Source: Streptomyces gilvus
GTDB lineage: Bacteria; Actinomycetota; Actinomycetes; Streptomycetales; Streptomycetaceae
NCBI RefSeq assembly: GCF_022513565.1
Contig: NZ_JAKWBE010000032.1
Span: forward strand, 30,730 to 94,729
Direction of reading: 5' to 3'
DNA length: 64,000 bases
Part shown: positions 1-8,153 of the stretch, piece after piece
Layout: the number at the start of each line of letters is the position of its first letter
How positions within the stretch are numbered: position 1 is the stretch's first letter
Notes under the pieces: generated by a model
Database searches by the model: none
Seen by the model: only the letters and a program-made list of their open reading frames with translations
What the model was told of the DNA's origin: nothing
Made by a program: the position numbers and the translations under genes

Positions 1-539
1 GCATCACCATGCCCGTGGACGACCGCCCCAGGGACGCGAGCATGCCCATCGGCAACGGCACCCGGTTGGTCGAAGTGCCGTTCGCCACAGAGGAGTTGAT
101 TACCCGCGGTAAAACCGACATGCCCCGCCTCCTGCAGCGCACAGCGACCCGTACCCGCGCCCTCAAGTCCCTCCCCCGCCCCCAACTCGGCCACGGGGCA
201 GCCCTGTTGACCGCGCCGGTCACCCCGGTCGCCTGGCGTGCGGCGCTCACCCGTGGTCTGCGCAGGGCCGCCGCGCCCTGGACCTCGACCACCCTGCTCA
301 GCAACATCGGCCGCATCCCCTACCCCCTGGACTTCGGCGAGGAGGCCGGCCGCGCGCACGCCGTGTGGTTCTCGGCCCCCGCCCGGATGCCCCGGGGCCT
401 GACCGTCACCACCGCCTCCACCGCGGGCCGCCTGCACCTGGCCCTGCGCTGGTCGCGCGCCCTGCTCAGCCACGGCGACGGCGCCCACCTCAGGGACCTG
501 TTCGAGCACTATCTGCACGCGACGGAGGTCACCCCGTGA
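1..539 (+). CDS. Acyltransferase/condensation-like protein, C-terminal part (5' cut by window)
   Basis: The reading frame is already open at the window edge, so only about the last 178 residues are seen. The fragment has PVDDRPRDASMPIGNGTR near its start, followed by STTLLSNIGRIP. This is the layout of the C-terminal half of CoA-dependent acyltransferase/condensation proteins (PapA or wax-ester synthase type), where an arginine-rich strand and an SN(I/L)G motif follow the HxxxD active site. The HxxxD itself would lie upstream and cannot be checked. The stop overlaps the GTG of the next gene (GTGA), so it is translationally coupled to the methyltransferase. It probably transfers an acyl group to a product of this cluster. 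The assignment is by motif only. Confidence 0.6.
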   Translation, partial: ITMPVDDRPRDASMPIGNGTRLVEVPFATEELITRGKTDMPRLLQRTATRTRALKSLPRPQLGHGAALLTAPVTPVAWRAALTRGLRRAAAPWTSTTLLSNIGRIPYPLDFGEEAGRAHAVWFSAPARMPRGLTVTTASTAGRLHLALRWSRALLSHGDGAHLRDLFEHYLHATEVTP

Positions 540-1276
540 CGACCACCGCCCCCCGCCCCAAGGACCTCCGCGACTTCTACGAGGACCCGTCCGTCCCCGT
601 CGCCTCCGGCACCCCCCGCAGCCTCCGCCAGGCCCGTATGCTCGCCGGCGCCCTCGGTCCGGCGACGGGCGGGGGCACCCCGCGCACCGTCCTCGACATC
701 GGCTGCGGCGACGGCACGGCGGCCGCCACCGCGGCCCCGCTGCTCCCCGGCCACCGCATCGTCGGCGTCGACTGGTCCCAGGACGCCCTCAGACGGGCCC
801 GCGCCCACCTGTCGTACACCGTCCGCGGCGAACTCACGGGCGGCGGGCTGCCGTTCAGGACCGGCTCGGCGGACGCCGTGCTGTTCAGCGAGGTGATCGA
901 GCACCTCGTCGACCCCGACGCGGCCCTCGACGAGATCCGCCGCGTCCTGCGTCCCGGAGGCCATCTCATGCTCTCCACCCCCAACTTGGCGGCCTGGTAC
1001 AACCGCGCCCTGCTGGCGGCGGGCGTGCAGCCGGTGTTCTCCGAGGTGAGCCTGAGAGGGATCCACGGGCGGCCGGGGAGGGAGGTCGTGGGTCATCTGC
1101 GGCTCTACACCGCCCGCGCGCTGCGGGAGTTCGTCACCGCGTCCGGTTTCGAGGTCGTACGACTGGAAGGCGCCCCCTTCCACGGCGTACCGCGTCCGCT
1201 GCGCGCCCTCGACCGGCTCGCCTGCTCCAGACCGTCGCTCGCCTCGATCCTTCTTCTGCACGCGCGAAAGACCTAG
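536..1276 (+). CDS. Class I SAM-dependent methyltransferase
   Basis: The protein has 246 residues. Motif I, VLDIGCGDG, is at about residues 52-60, an acidic IVGVDWS follows at the end of strand 2, and FSEVIEHLVDPD then LRPGGHLMLSTPN form motifs II-III of the UbiE/Methyltransf_11 fold. It transfers methyl from S-adenosylmethionine in the cytoplasm; the substrate is unknown. The frame is open further upstream, but the GTG at 536 is chosen because it overlaps the preceding stop by 4 bp and the upstream extension is low-complexity antisense-type sequence. The next gene starts 10 bp downstream. The family is firm, the specific role is not. Confidence 0.85.
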   Translation: MTTTAPRPKDLRDFYEDPSVPVASGTPRSLRQARMLAGALGPATGGGTPRTVLDIGCGDGTAAATAAPLLPGHRIVGVDWSQDALRRARAHLSYTVRGELTGGGLPFRTGSADAVLFSEVIEHLVDPDAALDEIRRVLRPGGHLMLSTPNLAAWYNRALLAAGVQPVFSEVSLRGIHGRPGREVVGHLRLYTARALREFVTASGFEVVRLEGAPFHGVPRPLRALDRLACSRPSLASILLLHARKT

Positions 1277-1286
1277 GGGGCGCGCC

Positions 1287-2204
1287 ATGTGGTGGGGAGT
1301 GATCGCGGCCCTGATGGCGAACACCCTGTACAGCCTCGGTTTCGTCCTGGAGAAACGGGCCCTGACCTCGCTGCCCGAGGTGTCCATCCGACAGCCCGCC
1401 CGGCTGCTGCGGCTGGTGCTGGGCAGTCCGCTGTGGATCGGCGGTTCCCTGGCCCTCGCCTCCGGCTTCGGCGCGCAGCTCGTCGTCTACCGGACGCTCC
1501 CGATCGCCGCCGCCCAGGGCATCTTCGTCTCCGGCCTGGTGCTGCTGGTCCTGCTCTCCGCCCGGCTGCTGGGCGAGGAGACCACGGGCCGGGAACGGTA
1601 CGCGCTCGGCGCGATCCTCGCGGCCCTGCTGATGGTCGTGCTCTCGCTGAAGGAGGGCTCGGACACGGTCAGCCGCAGCGCCCCGTACCAGCTGATCCTG
1701 CTGGTGTGCGTGCCCTCGCTGGCGGGTGGCGTGTGGCTGTACGGCGCCGCCGAGCGCCGCTCCCGGCACCGGCACCGCGCGCCGACGACCGGCGTGGAGT
1801 ACGGCGTGGCGGTGGGGCTGCTGTACGGCGTCAGCTCGCTCGCGATCAAGGGCGTGTCGAGCTACCTGACCACAAGTGGGCTGGGCGGAGCCGTCGTTGG
1901 CGTACTGCGCTCTCCGTACCCGTACATCCTGATGTTCACCGGCGCGTTCGGCCTCGTCATGTCGCAGGCCGCGCTGCAGCGGTGCCGGGCCTCGCTGATC
2001 GTGCCGGTGTGCACGACGGTGACCTGTCTCTACACCGCCGTACTCGGCACGTTGTCGTTCGGTGAGGCGCTCCCCCACGACCCGCTGCGGCTCGCTCTGC
2101 GCCTCGCGGGTACCGCGCTCGCCGTCTCCGTCCTGCTGGCCATGCCCAAGCACGACACCGCACCACAACAACCCCCCGTCGGTGCCAAGGAGTTGACACC
2201 ATGA
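1287..2204 (+). CDS. DMT-superfamily (EamA-like) membrane protein
   Basis: The protein has 305 residues and about nine or ten hydrophobic segments, starting with WWGVIAALMANTLYSLGFVLEKRAL, the first helix typical of drug/metabolite transporter and multidrug-resistance-like proteins. The second half repeats the pattern (EYGVAVGLLYGVSSLAIKGV). It is probably an inner-membrane transporter or flippase for the product of the surrounding acyl- and methyltransferases. The start follows the methyltransferase stop by 10 bp, and the stop overlaps the ATG of the Trm112-like gene, so the run behaves as an operon. The substrate is not predictable. Confidence 0.75.
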   Translation: MWWGVIAALMANTLYSLGFVLEKRALTSLPEVSIRQPARLLRLVLGSPLWIGGSLALASGFGAQLVVYRTLPIAAAQGIFVSGLVLLVLLSARLLGEETTGRERYALGAILAALLMVVLSLKEGSDTVSRSAPYQLILLVCVPSLAGGVWLYGAAERRSRHRHRAPTTGVEYGVAVGLLYGVSSLAIKGVSSYLTTSGLGGAVVGVLRSPYPYILMFTGAFGLVMSQAALQRCRASLIVPVCTTVTCLYTAVLGTLSFGEALPHDPLRLALRLAGTALAVSVLLAMPKHDTAPQQPPVGAKELTP

Positions 2205-2425
2205 ACCCCGACGACCCGCTGCTGCGGATCCTGGCCTGCCCGCTGGACAAGGGCCCGCTGCACCTGCTCGCACCGGACGGGCCGGCGGCCGATGAAGCTC
2301 TCTACAACCCGCGCCTGCACCGCCGTTACCCGATCGTCGACGGCATCCCGCAGCTGCTGCCCTCCTCCGGCGAGCAGGTGTCGGAGGACGAGCACGATGC
2401 TCTGTTGAAACGGATGGTCAAGTGA
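2201..2425 (+). CDS. Trm112/UPF0434-family small protein
   Basis: The 74-residue protein has LLRILACPLDKGPLHLL near the start and YNPRLHRRYPIVDGIPQLLP in the middle, the diagnostic pattern of the Trm112p-like family. Only the first Cys of the usual zinc-binding set is obvious, so metal binding is uncertain. In archaea and eukaryotes Trm112 stabilises and activates SAM methyltransferases. Here the gene lies between two methyltransferase genes, overlapping its neighbours by 4 bp on both sides (ATGA at 2201, GTGA at 2422). A partner role is therefore an attractive inference but is not shown. Confidence 0.85.
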   Translation: MNPDDPLLRILACPLDKGPLHLLAPDGPAADEALYNPRLHRRYPIVDGIPQLLPSSGEQVSEDEHDALLKRMVK

Positions 2426-3252
2426 CCCAGACGCGCACCGTGGCCGCCCGGCTGGCCCCTCTTCTCCCCGTCCGGCTGGTCGCCGCCACCGCCCGGGCCG
2501 TCTATCCGCGCTTCGAGCCCGAGCTGGCCCGTCTCGGGGAGCTGTGTCCGGCCGGCTGCGGGACGGCCGTGGACGTCGGCGGCTGGTACGGCCCCTGGAC
2601 CCGCCGTCTGGCGAGACGGGCCCGCCGGGTGGTGACCGTCGAGCCGGTCCCGCACCTGGCCCGGCTGCTGACCTCCGCCGCCCCGCCGAACGTCCGGGTC
2701 GTGCAGGCCGCCGCCTCCGACCGCCCCGGCATCGCCCGGCTGTGGCTGCCGCCGGACGACGCGGGCGACCGGGGCGTGTCCTCCCTGGTCCGCCGGGACA
2801 TCCACGCTCGCGCCCTGGACGTCCCGTGCGTCACCCTCGACGAACTCGGCCTGCGGGACGTGGGTTTCATCAAGATCGACGTGGACGGCAACGAACTGGC
2901 CGTCCTGCGCGGCGCGACCGGCGTCCTGTCCCGCGACCGCCCGGCGCTGTTCGTCGAGCTGGAGTCCCGCATCCAGCCGATCGCCCCGGTGGTGACGTAT
3001 CTGTCGCTGCTCGGCTACGACGGCTGGGTGCTGCCCGGCACCAGCTGGGTCCCGCTGGCCCGCTTCCCCCTGGAGGCCCATCAGGCGTCCGTCCAGCACG
3101 TCGTGGCGCAGGGCCTGCTGGGCCGCGTCCTGCCCTTCCGCAGCCACCCGCGCTACGTCAACTCCGTATTGTTCCTGCCGGACGGCCGCCGCCCCGGTGT
3201 CAGTGGCCTGAGCGACCATGGAGGACATGCCGTCCGCGAAGCGCCCCGCTAG
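2422..3252 (+). CDS. FkbM-family SAM methyltransferase
   Basis: The protein has 276 residues. VDVGGWYGPWT (about residues 50-60) is the SAM-binding glycine motif and FIKIDVDGNE (about 149-158) is the signature of FkbM methyltransferases, which O-methylate sugars and polyketides. The GTG start overlaps the Trm112-like stop. The C-terminal 60 residues contain a predicted substrate-proximal region ending with a conserved-looking YVNSVLFLP. It is the last gene of the coupled run, and the substrate is unknown. Confidence 0.85.
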   Translation: MTQTRTVAARLAPLLPVRLVAATARAVYPRFEPELARLGELCPAGCGTAVDVGGWYGPWTRRLARRARRVVTVEPVPHLARLLTSAAPPNVRVVQAAASDRPGIARLWLPPDDAGDRGVSSLVRRDIHARALDVPCVTLDELGLRDVGFIKIDVDGNELAVLRGATGVLSRDRPALFVELESRIQPIAPVVTYLSLLGYDGWVLPGTSWVPLARFPLEAHQASVQHVVAQGLLGRVLPFRSHPRYVNSVLFLPDGRRPGVSGLSDHGGHAVREAPR

Positions 3253-3817
3253 TCCCTTCACGCCCCTCGACTTCCAGCTGGTCCTGCTGCGCCGTATGGC
3301 CGACCACAACCCGGACCTGGTGGAGGACGCCCGGCACGCGCTGGGCGTCTCCATCGCGGACATGCGGGAGGCCAACAAGCGCTGGCAGGCGATGCTGCAC
3401 TCCCCGAGGGCCCGCGCCGCCGCCTCCCGCTACCGCTCGATCCTCGGCGAACCCGAGTCGGTCGTACGGCGCAGGATCGGCGACCTGGACTGCGAGGCCC
3501 TGCTGTGGCCCGTTCCCCTCTGGCCCGATCTGCGCTTCGAGGTCCTGCTCGCCCCGAACGGCGCGGTCTGGAACGAGTGGCTGATCCGCGCCCCGCACGC
3601 CCAGGGACCGGTTCTCACAACGATCGCCGACCTCACCCCCTGGTCCTGCACGGTCGACGAGACCGCCCGCGCCTTCGCCCCCGCCCGCCCCCTGGAGGGC
3701 ACGGCCCCCACCCGCTGGGGCCTGGCGTTCACGGCCCCGGACGAGGAGGGGACGCGGCGGGAGGTGGTCGCGGAGTTCACCTGGGGCCTGTTGCAGCGGG
3801 TGGCCGTCGGCGGCTGA
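3218..3817 (+). CDS. Conserved hypothetical protein
   Basis: The protein has 199 residues with no signal peptide or membrane segment. The N-terminal half is helical (PLDFQLVLLRRMADHNPDLVEDARHAL) and the C-terminal half is strand-rich with many Trp and Pro. I do not recognise the family. The ATG at 3218 overlaps the FkbM gene by 35 bp. A second ATG nine bases later has GGAGG only two bases before it, so the first is preferred, weakly. Its codon use matches the neighbours, and it is probably the last member of the upstream operon. A hairpin spans its stop codon. Confidence 0.7.
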   Translation: MEDMPSAKRPASPFTPLDFQLVLLRRMADHNPDLVEDARHALGVSIADMREANKRWQAMLHSPRARAAASRYRSILGEPESVVRRRIGDLDCEALLWPVPLWPDLRFEVLLAPNGAVWNEWLIRAPHAQGPVLTTIADLTPWSCTVDETARAFAPARPLEGTAPTRWGLAFTAPDEEGTRREVVAEFTWGLLQRVAVGG

Positions 3818-3835
3818 GCCCCCGGCTCACCCGCC
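3809..3835. terminator. Inverted repeat between two convergent genes
   Basis: GGCGGCTGAGCC, a CCC loop, then GGCTCACCCGCC form a 12-bp stem with one mismatch. The stem contains both converging stop codons (TGA at 3815 on + and TGA at 3827 on -). There is no U-tract, as is common for Streptomyces terminators, so it could serve both directions. Confidence 0.5.
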
Positions 3836-4699
3836 GGCCGCCTCCAGTACCGCCGCCACCACCTTCTCCACCGACCCCGGATGCAGGAACAGGAACAGGT
3901 TCGGCTCCACCAGCTCCAGTTCCATCACCCGCGGCTCGCCGTCGTCCCCGTCGACGAGGTCCACGCGCGCGTACAGCAGCTCGGGCGCGTCCGGTACGGA
4001 GGCCAGGGCGCGTTCGGCGACGGCGAGTTCGGCCGGGGTCGGGGTCCAGGGCTCCAGGTCCGGGTGGGGCACCTTGTCGGCGTCGTAGGCGGCACCGGGT
4101 TGGAGGACGGCCCGCTTGCGGCTGGCGTGCAGCAGACGGCCGCCGAAGAACTGCAGCGCCCGCTCACCGCCGGTGTCGATGGCCCGCATGTACGGCTGCA
4201 CCATCGCCGTGAACCCCTCCTCGTGCATGCGCGCGAGATGCCGTACGGCCTCCTCGCGCTGCCCGGGCGTGTACCGCGCGGCATACCGGGCGCCCGCGCC
4301 GGAGGTCGGCTTGACGACGTACTCGTGGTCCTCGGGGAGGCCGGGGGCGTCCCCGGGGGCGAGGTAGCGGGTGGGGACGACGGGCACGCCGGCCGCGGCG
4401 AGGTCTCCGACGTACCGCTTGTCGGTGTTCCAGCGCACCACCTCGGCCGGGTTGGCGAGCCGGGTGACCGTGCCGCACTTGTGCGCCCAGGCCACGAACT
4501 CGGCCGCGCGCCAGCTGTAGTCCCAGGTCGAGCGGATGACGACCAGATCGTACGCGGCCCAGTCGGCCTCGGTGTCGTCCCAGCACACGGCGTCCGCCTC
4601 GGCCCCCGCCTCGCGCAGCGCGGCCAGCAGCACGGGCAGGTCGCGGTCGCGGTTGGGCTCGGGCCGGGAATCGTAGGTGGCGAGGGCGATGCGGGGCAC
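3827..4699 (-). CDS. ATP-grasp domain protein
   Basis: The protein has 290 residues. The pattern YVVKPTSGAGARYAARY (ATP-grasp lysine and glycine loop), MVQPYMRAIDTGGERALQFFGG and MELELVEPNLFL (metal-binding acidic and Asn residues) is that of ATP-grasp ligases of the RimK/glutathione-synthetase type. The GTG at 4699 is chosen because GGAG lies about 6 bases upstream and the protein then begins PRIALATYDS, a normal first strand. The long open frame upstream has no ribosome site. It would form an amide or similar bond using ATP in the cytoplasm; the substrates are unknown. Confidence 0.8.
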   Translation of the reverse strand: MPRIALATYDSRPEPNRDRDLPVLLAALREAGAEADAVCWDDTEADWAAYDLVVIRSTWDYSWRAAEFVAWAHKCGTVTRLANPAEVVRWNTDKRYVGDLAAAGVPVVPTRYLAPGDAPGLPEDHEYVVKPTSGAGARYAARYTPGQREEAVRHLARMHEEGFTAMVQPYMRAIDTGGERALQFFGGRLLHASRKRAVLQPGAAYDADKVPHPDLEPWTPTPAELAVAERALASVPDAPELLYARVDLVDGDDGEPRVMELELVEPNLFLFLHPGSVEKVVAAVLEAAGG

Positions 4700-4819
4700 G
4701 GGGGACTCCGTTCGGGTGCGGGGCGGACCACCGCAGGCTAACCAGGACGGCCACGAGCACGGCAACCCGATTGACCTTCCCCCTCGGGGAAGCCCCAGCA
4801 TCGGGGCGAGGAACGAAAG

Positions 4820-5050
4820 GGGCTCACCACCGGCACCCCGGACCTGGGGCTGCACGAGGCGCGGGCGGGCGACCGCTATTTGTTGTGCTCCGACGGCCTG
4901 CCCACGATCGTCCCCGACGCCCGGGTGCGCACCCTCCTGGCCGACGCGCGGACGCCCGCCGAGGCGGTCCACGGTCTGGTGACGGAGGCCAACGCGGCGG
5001 GCGGCCCGGACAACGTCAGCTGTGTGGTGGCGGACGTGGTGACGGCGTAG
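4820..5050 (+). pseudogene. Remnant of a PP2C-family protein phosphatase (C-terminus)
   Basis: In the frame ending with TAG at 5048 the translation includes LHEARAGDRYLLCSDGL and, later, EANAAGGPDNVSCVVADV. These are the last two metal/phosphate motifs (SDGL and GPDN) of bacterial PP2C Ser/Thr phosphatases. Only about 75 residues remain; the N-terminal 170 or so with the first Asp motifs are missing, and no start codon or ribosome site is near. It is a dead fragment next to the matB promoter region. Confidence 0.75.
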
Positions 5051-5134
5051 GCGACCGTACCCGGTCCGTCACTCGTGGGTAGGGTCGATCTCCGACCGGA
5101 CTCAACGCTCGCGTGCACACGGACAGGAGATCGC

Positions 5135-6580
5135 GTGTCCCCTCTCTTCCCGGCCCTGGAGAGCCCCCACGGGCAGGTCGCCCTGCGGTTCGGCGACCGG
5201 TCGTTGACGTATGCGGAGCTGGCGGGCGCGACCGGCGCCCTGGCGGCACGGCTGCCCGCCGGCAGCAGGGTCGCGGTGTGGGCCACGCCCGCGCTGGAGA
5301 CCGCCGTCGCCGTGGTCGCCGCACTGCGCGCCGGGGTGGCCGCGGTGCCGCTCAACCCGAAGTCGGGCGAGAAGGAGCTCGGGCACATCCTGTCCGACAG
5401 CGCACCGGTCCTGGTCCTGGCCGCGCCCGGCGACGAACTCCCCTCGCCGGTACGCGACTTGCCGCGCCTGGACGTCGAGGTCACCGGCTCCGGGAGCACC
5501 CTTCCCTCCCCCGCCGTCGCCGACGAGGACCCCGCCCTCGTCGTCTACACCTCCGGCACCACCGGGCCGCCCAAGGGCGCCGTCATCCCCCGCCGGGCGA
5601 TCGCGCACACCCTGGACGCGCTCGCCGACGCCTGGCAGTGGACCGGCGACGACGTCCTCGTGCACGGGCTGCCGCTGTTCCATGTGCACGGCCTGGTGCT
5701 GGGCGTCCTCGGCCCGCTCCGGCGCGGCGGCTCGGTCCGCCACCTCGGCCGCTTCACCACCGAGGGCGTGGCGCACGAGCTCGACAACGGCGCCACCATG
5801 CTGTTCGGCGTACCGACGATGTACCACCGCATCGCCCAGACGCTCCCGGACGATCCGGAGTTGGGCCGGGCGCTGGGCCGGGCCCGGCTGCTCGTCTCCG
5901 GTTCCGCGGCCCTCCCCGTGCACGACCACGAGCGCATCACGGCGGCGACCGGACAGCGGGTCGTGGAGCGCTACGGCATGACGGAGACGCTGATGAACAC
6001 CAGCGTCCGGGCCGACGGCGAGCCGCGCCCCGGCACCGTCGGTCTGCCGCTGCCGGGCGTGGACCTGCGGCTCGTGGAGGAGGACGGAACGCCGATCACG
6101 GCGTACGACGGCGAGAGCGTGGGCGAGATCCAGGTGCGCGGCCCGAACCTCTTCACCGGCTACCTCAACCGGCCCGACGCCACCGCCGGCGCCTTCACCG
6201 CCGACGGCTGGTTCCGCACCGGCGACATGGCGGTGCGCGACGCCGACGGCTACGTCCGGATCGTCGGCCGCAAGGCCACCGACCTGATCAAGAGCGGGGG
6301 TTACAAGATCGGGGCGGGGGAGATCGAGAACGCGCTGCTGGAACATCCGGGGGTACGGGAGGCGGCGGTGACCGGGGAGCCGGACGCGGACCTGGGCGAG
6401 CGGATCGTGGCCTGGGTGGTCCCGGAGGACCCCCAGTCGCCCCCGTCCGACGGCGAGTTGGCGGACCATGTCGCGCGCCGCCTCGCCCCCCACAAGCGCC
6501 CCCGGGTCGTGCGCTTCCTCTCCTCCCTCCCCCGCAACGACATGGGCAAGATCATGAAGCGGGCCCTGACCCGTGACTGA
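5135..6580 (+). CDS. matB: Malonyl-CoA synthetase
   Basis: The 481-residue protein closely follows the Streptomyces MatB sequence I remember. It has the AMP-binding P-loop VVYTSGTTGPPKG (about 138-148), PLFHVHGLVLG, ERYGMTETLMN, the GWFRTGDMA hinge region and a C-terminal NDMGKIMKR with the adenylation lysine. It activates malonate (and often methylmalonate) to the CoA thioester through an acyl-AMP, feeding polyketide and fatty-acid synthesis. The GTG at 5135 is chosen over upstream starts because AGGAGA precedes it by 5-6 bases and the protein then begins at the family position. Its stop overlaps the carboxyltransferase start by 8 bp. Confidence 0.9.
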   Translation: MSPLFPALESPHGQVALRFGDRSLTYAELAGATGALAARLPAGSRVAVWATPALETAVAVVAALRAGVAAVPLNPKSGEKELGHILSDSAPVLVLAAPGDELPSPVRDLPRLDVEVTGSGSTLPSPAVADEDPALVVYTSGTTGPPKGAVIPRRAIAHTLDALADAWQWTGDDVLVHGLPLFHVHGLVLGVLGPLRRGGSVRHLGRFTTEGVAHELDNGATMLFGVPTMYHRIAQTLPDDPELGRALGRARLLVSGSAALPVHDHERITAATGQRVVERYGMTETLMNTSVRADGEPRPGTVGLPLPGVDLRLVEEDGTPITAYDGESVGEIQVRGPNLFTGYLNRPDATAGAFTADGWFRTGDMAVRDADGYVRIVGRKATDLIKSGGYKIGAGEIENALLEHPGVREAAVTGEPDADLGERIVAWVVPEDPQSPPSDGELADHVARRLAPHKRPRVVRFLSSLPRNDMGKIMKRALTRD

Positions 6581-7982
6581 CACCGAACGCCTCTCGGCCC
6601 GAGAGGTCCTCGCACTCGTCACGGACCCCGCCACCTTCACCGAACTCCCCTCCCCCATACGGGAGTCACAGGAGTCGGCCCCCGACGGCCCCCTCACCTG
6701 GCAGGGTTACGACGCCTCGCGCGCCCGCGCCGTCGAGCGCACCGGCGAGTCGGAGTCCGTGGTCTGCGGCACCGCGAGCGTTCTGGGCACCCGGGCCGTG
6801 CTGATCGCCTTCGAGTTCGGCTTCCTCGGCGGCTCGCTGGGCGAACGCACCGGCGACCGGCTGGAGGCGGCGTACGGCCACGCCCGCGAACAGGGGCTGC
6901 CGGTCGTCCCGCTGGTCGCCACCGGCGGCAGCCGTATGCAGGAGGGCATGCTCGCCCTGACCCAACTCCAGCGCGTGGCACGGCAGTCGGCGCTCACCCG
7001 CGAGGCCGGTCTCCCCCAGATCGCCGTCCTGCGCGACCCGACGACGGGCGGCGGCTGGGCCACCCTGGGCGCCGGCGCCGACATCGTCCTCGCCCTGCCC
7101 CGTGCCCAGGTCGGCTTCGCCGGCTCCCGGGTGCGCCCACCCGACGCGGACCCGTCGGCGTACACGGCGGAGGCCCAGGTCGCGAACGGCGCGGCGGACG
7201 CGGTCGTACCGGCTACGGACCTGCGCGAAACACTGGGCCTGTGGCTGCGGTTGCTGACGGACGGCGGGAAGCGGCGGGGCACGGGCGGTGACACACCGGA
7301 CGCCCGGTCCGGCACCGAGCCCGCCCCCGTGCCCCACGCCCTGGGCGCCGGTGACCTCCCGCGCACCGGCTGGGAGGCCGTGCAACGGGCTCGTTCGCCT
7401 CGACGCCCGCGCGCCGAGGCCTACTTGGACGCCTACTTCACCCGTCGCCTCGCGCTCAGCGGTGACCGGTGCGGTGGCACCGATGCCGGGATGCTCTGCG
7501 GGTTCGGTGAGCGGGACGGCCGTACCGTCGCCTTCGCCGCACAGGCCGGCACCGCGACCCGGCCCGCCGGCTACCGCACCGCCGCCCGGCTGATCCGACT
7601 CGCGGACCGGCTCGGGATCCCCGTCCTGACCCTGGTGGACACCCCGGGCGCCGCGAACGACGCGGAGGCCGAGCGGCGGGGCGCGGGGGCGGCGATCGCG
7701 GAGCTGTTCGGCGCGGTGGCCGCCGCCCGCACCCCGATCACGACCCTGGTCATCGGCGAGGGCGGCTCCGGCGGCGCGCTGGCCCTGGCGGCGCCCGGCA
7801 CCACGTACGCCACCCCGGACAGCTACTTCTCCGTCATCGCACCGGAACTCGCGGCCGCGATCCTGAAACGCCCCCCGGAACAGGCGGAACCGACCGCCGA
7901 CCAACTCCGCATCCGGCCCCAGGACCTGGTGGACCTGGGTGTCATCCGCGGTATCGCGGGGCCGCCGCCGAACCGGTCATAG
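6573..7982 (+). CDS. Fused acyl-CoA carboxyltransferase (beta- and alpha-like halves)
   Basis: The 469-residue protein contains two crotonase-type halves. The N-terminal half has VATGGSRMQEGMLALTQ and AGADIVLALPRAQVGFAGSR, as in AccD. The C-terminal half has LVDTPGAANDAEAERRG and GEGGSGGALALAA, as in AccA. The linker around residues 235-265 is poorly ordered. No Cys4 zinc ribbon, present in classical AccD, is seen at the N-terminus. It overlaps matB by 8 bp, so both probably act on malonyl-CoA or a related acyl-CoA. The biotin carboxylase partner is not in this window. Confidence 0.8.
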   Translation: MTDTERLSAREVLALVTDPATFTELPSPIRESQESAPDGPLTWQGYDASRARAVERTGESESVVCGTASVLGTRAVLIAFEFGFLGGSLGERTGDRLEAAYGHAREQGLPVVPLVATGGSRMQEGMLALTQLQRVARQSALTREAGLPQIAVLRDPTTGGGWATLGAGADIVLALPRAQVGFAGSRVRPPDADPSAYTAEAQVANGAADAVVPATDLRETLGLWLRLLTDGGKRRGTGGDTPDARSGTEPAPVPHALGAGDLPRTGWEAVQRARSPRRPRAEAYLDAYFTRRLALSGDRCGGTDAGMLCGFGERDGRTVAFAAQAGTATRPAGYRTAARLIRLADRLGIPVLTLVDTPGAANDAEAERRGAGAAIAELFGAVAAARTPITTLVIGEGGSGGALALAAPGTTYATPDSYFSVIAPELAAAILKRPPEQAEPTADQLRIRPQDLVDLGVIRGIAGPPPNRS

Positions 7983-8153
7983 GCCATATGCCGTAAGCCC
8001 CCCATTCAGCCGCACCCCACCCGGCCCCCTCCAAGCGGCGCCCCCGACCCCGCCCCCGCACGATTCCAGTGAGGCCCGCCGCTCGGCGGGCCGAGGAACG
8101 AGGTCCGCCCACCCCGGCGGTCCCCACGGTCTGCGCTCTCGGGAGGACCCGCC

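Noticed and set aside
365..535. Upstream extension of the SAM methyltransferase frame
   Set aside because: It runs inside the acyltransferase gene in another frame and is Pro/Arg-rich low-complexity; the GTG at 536 overlaps the preceding stop and begins the normal fold.
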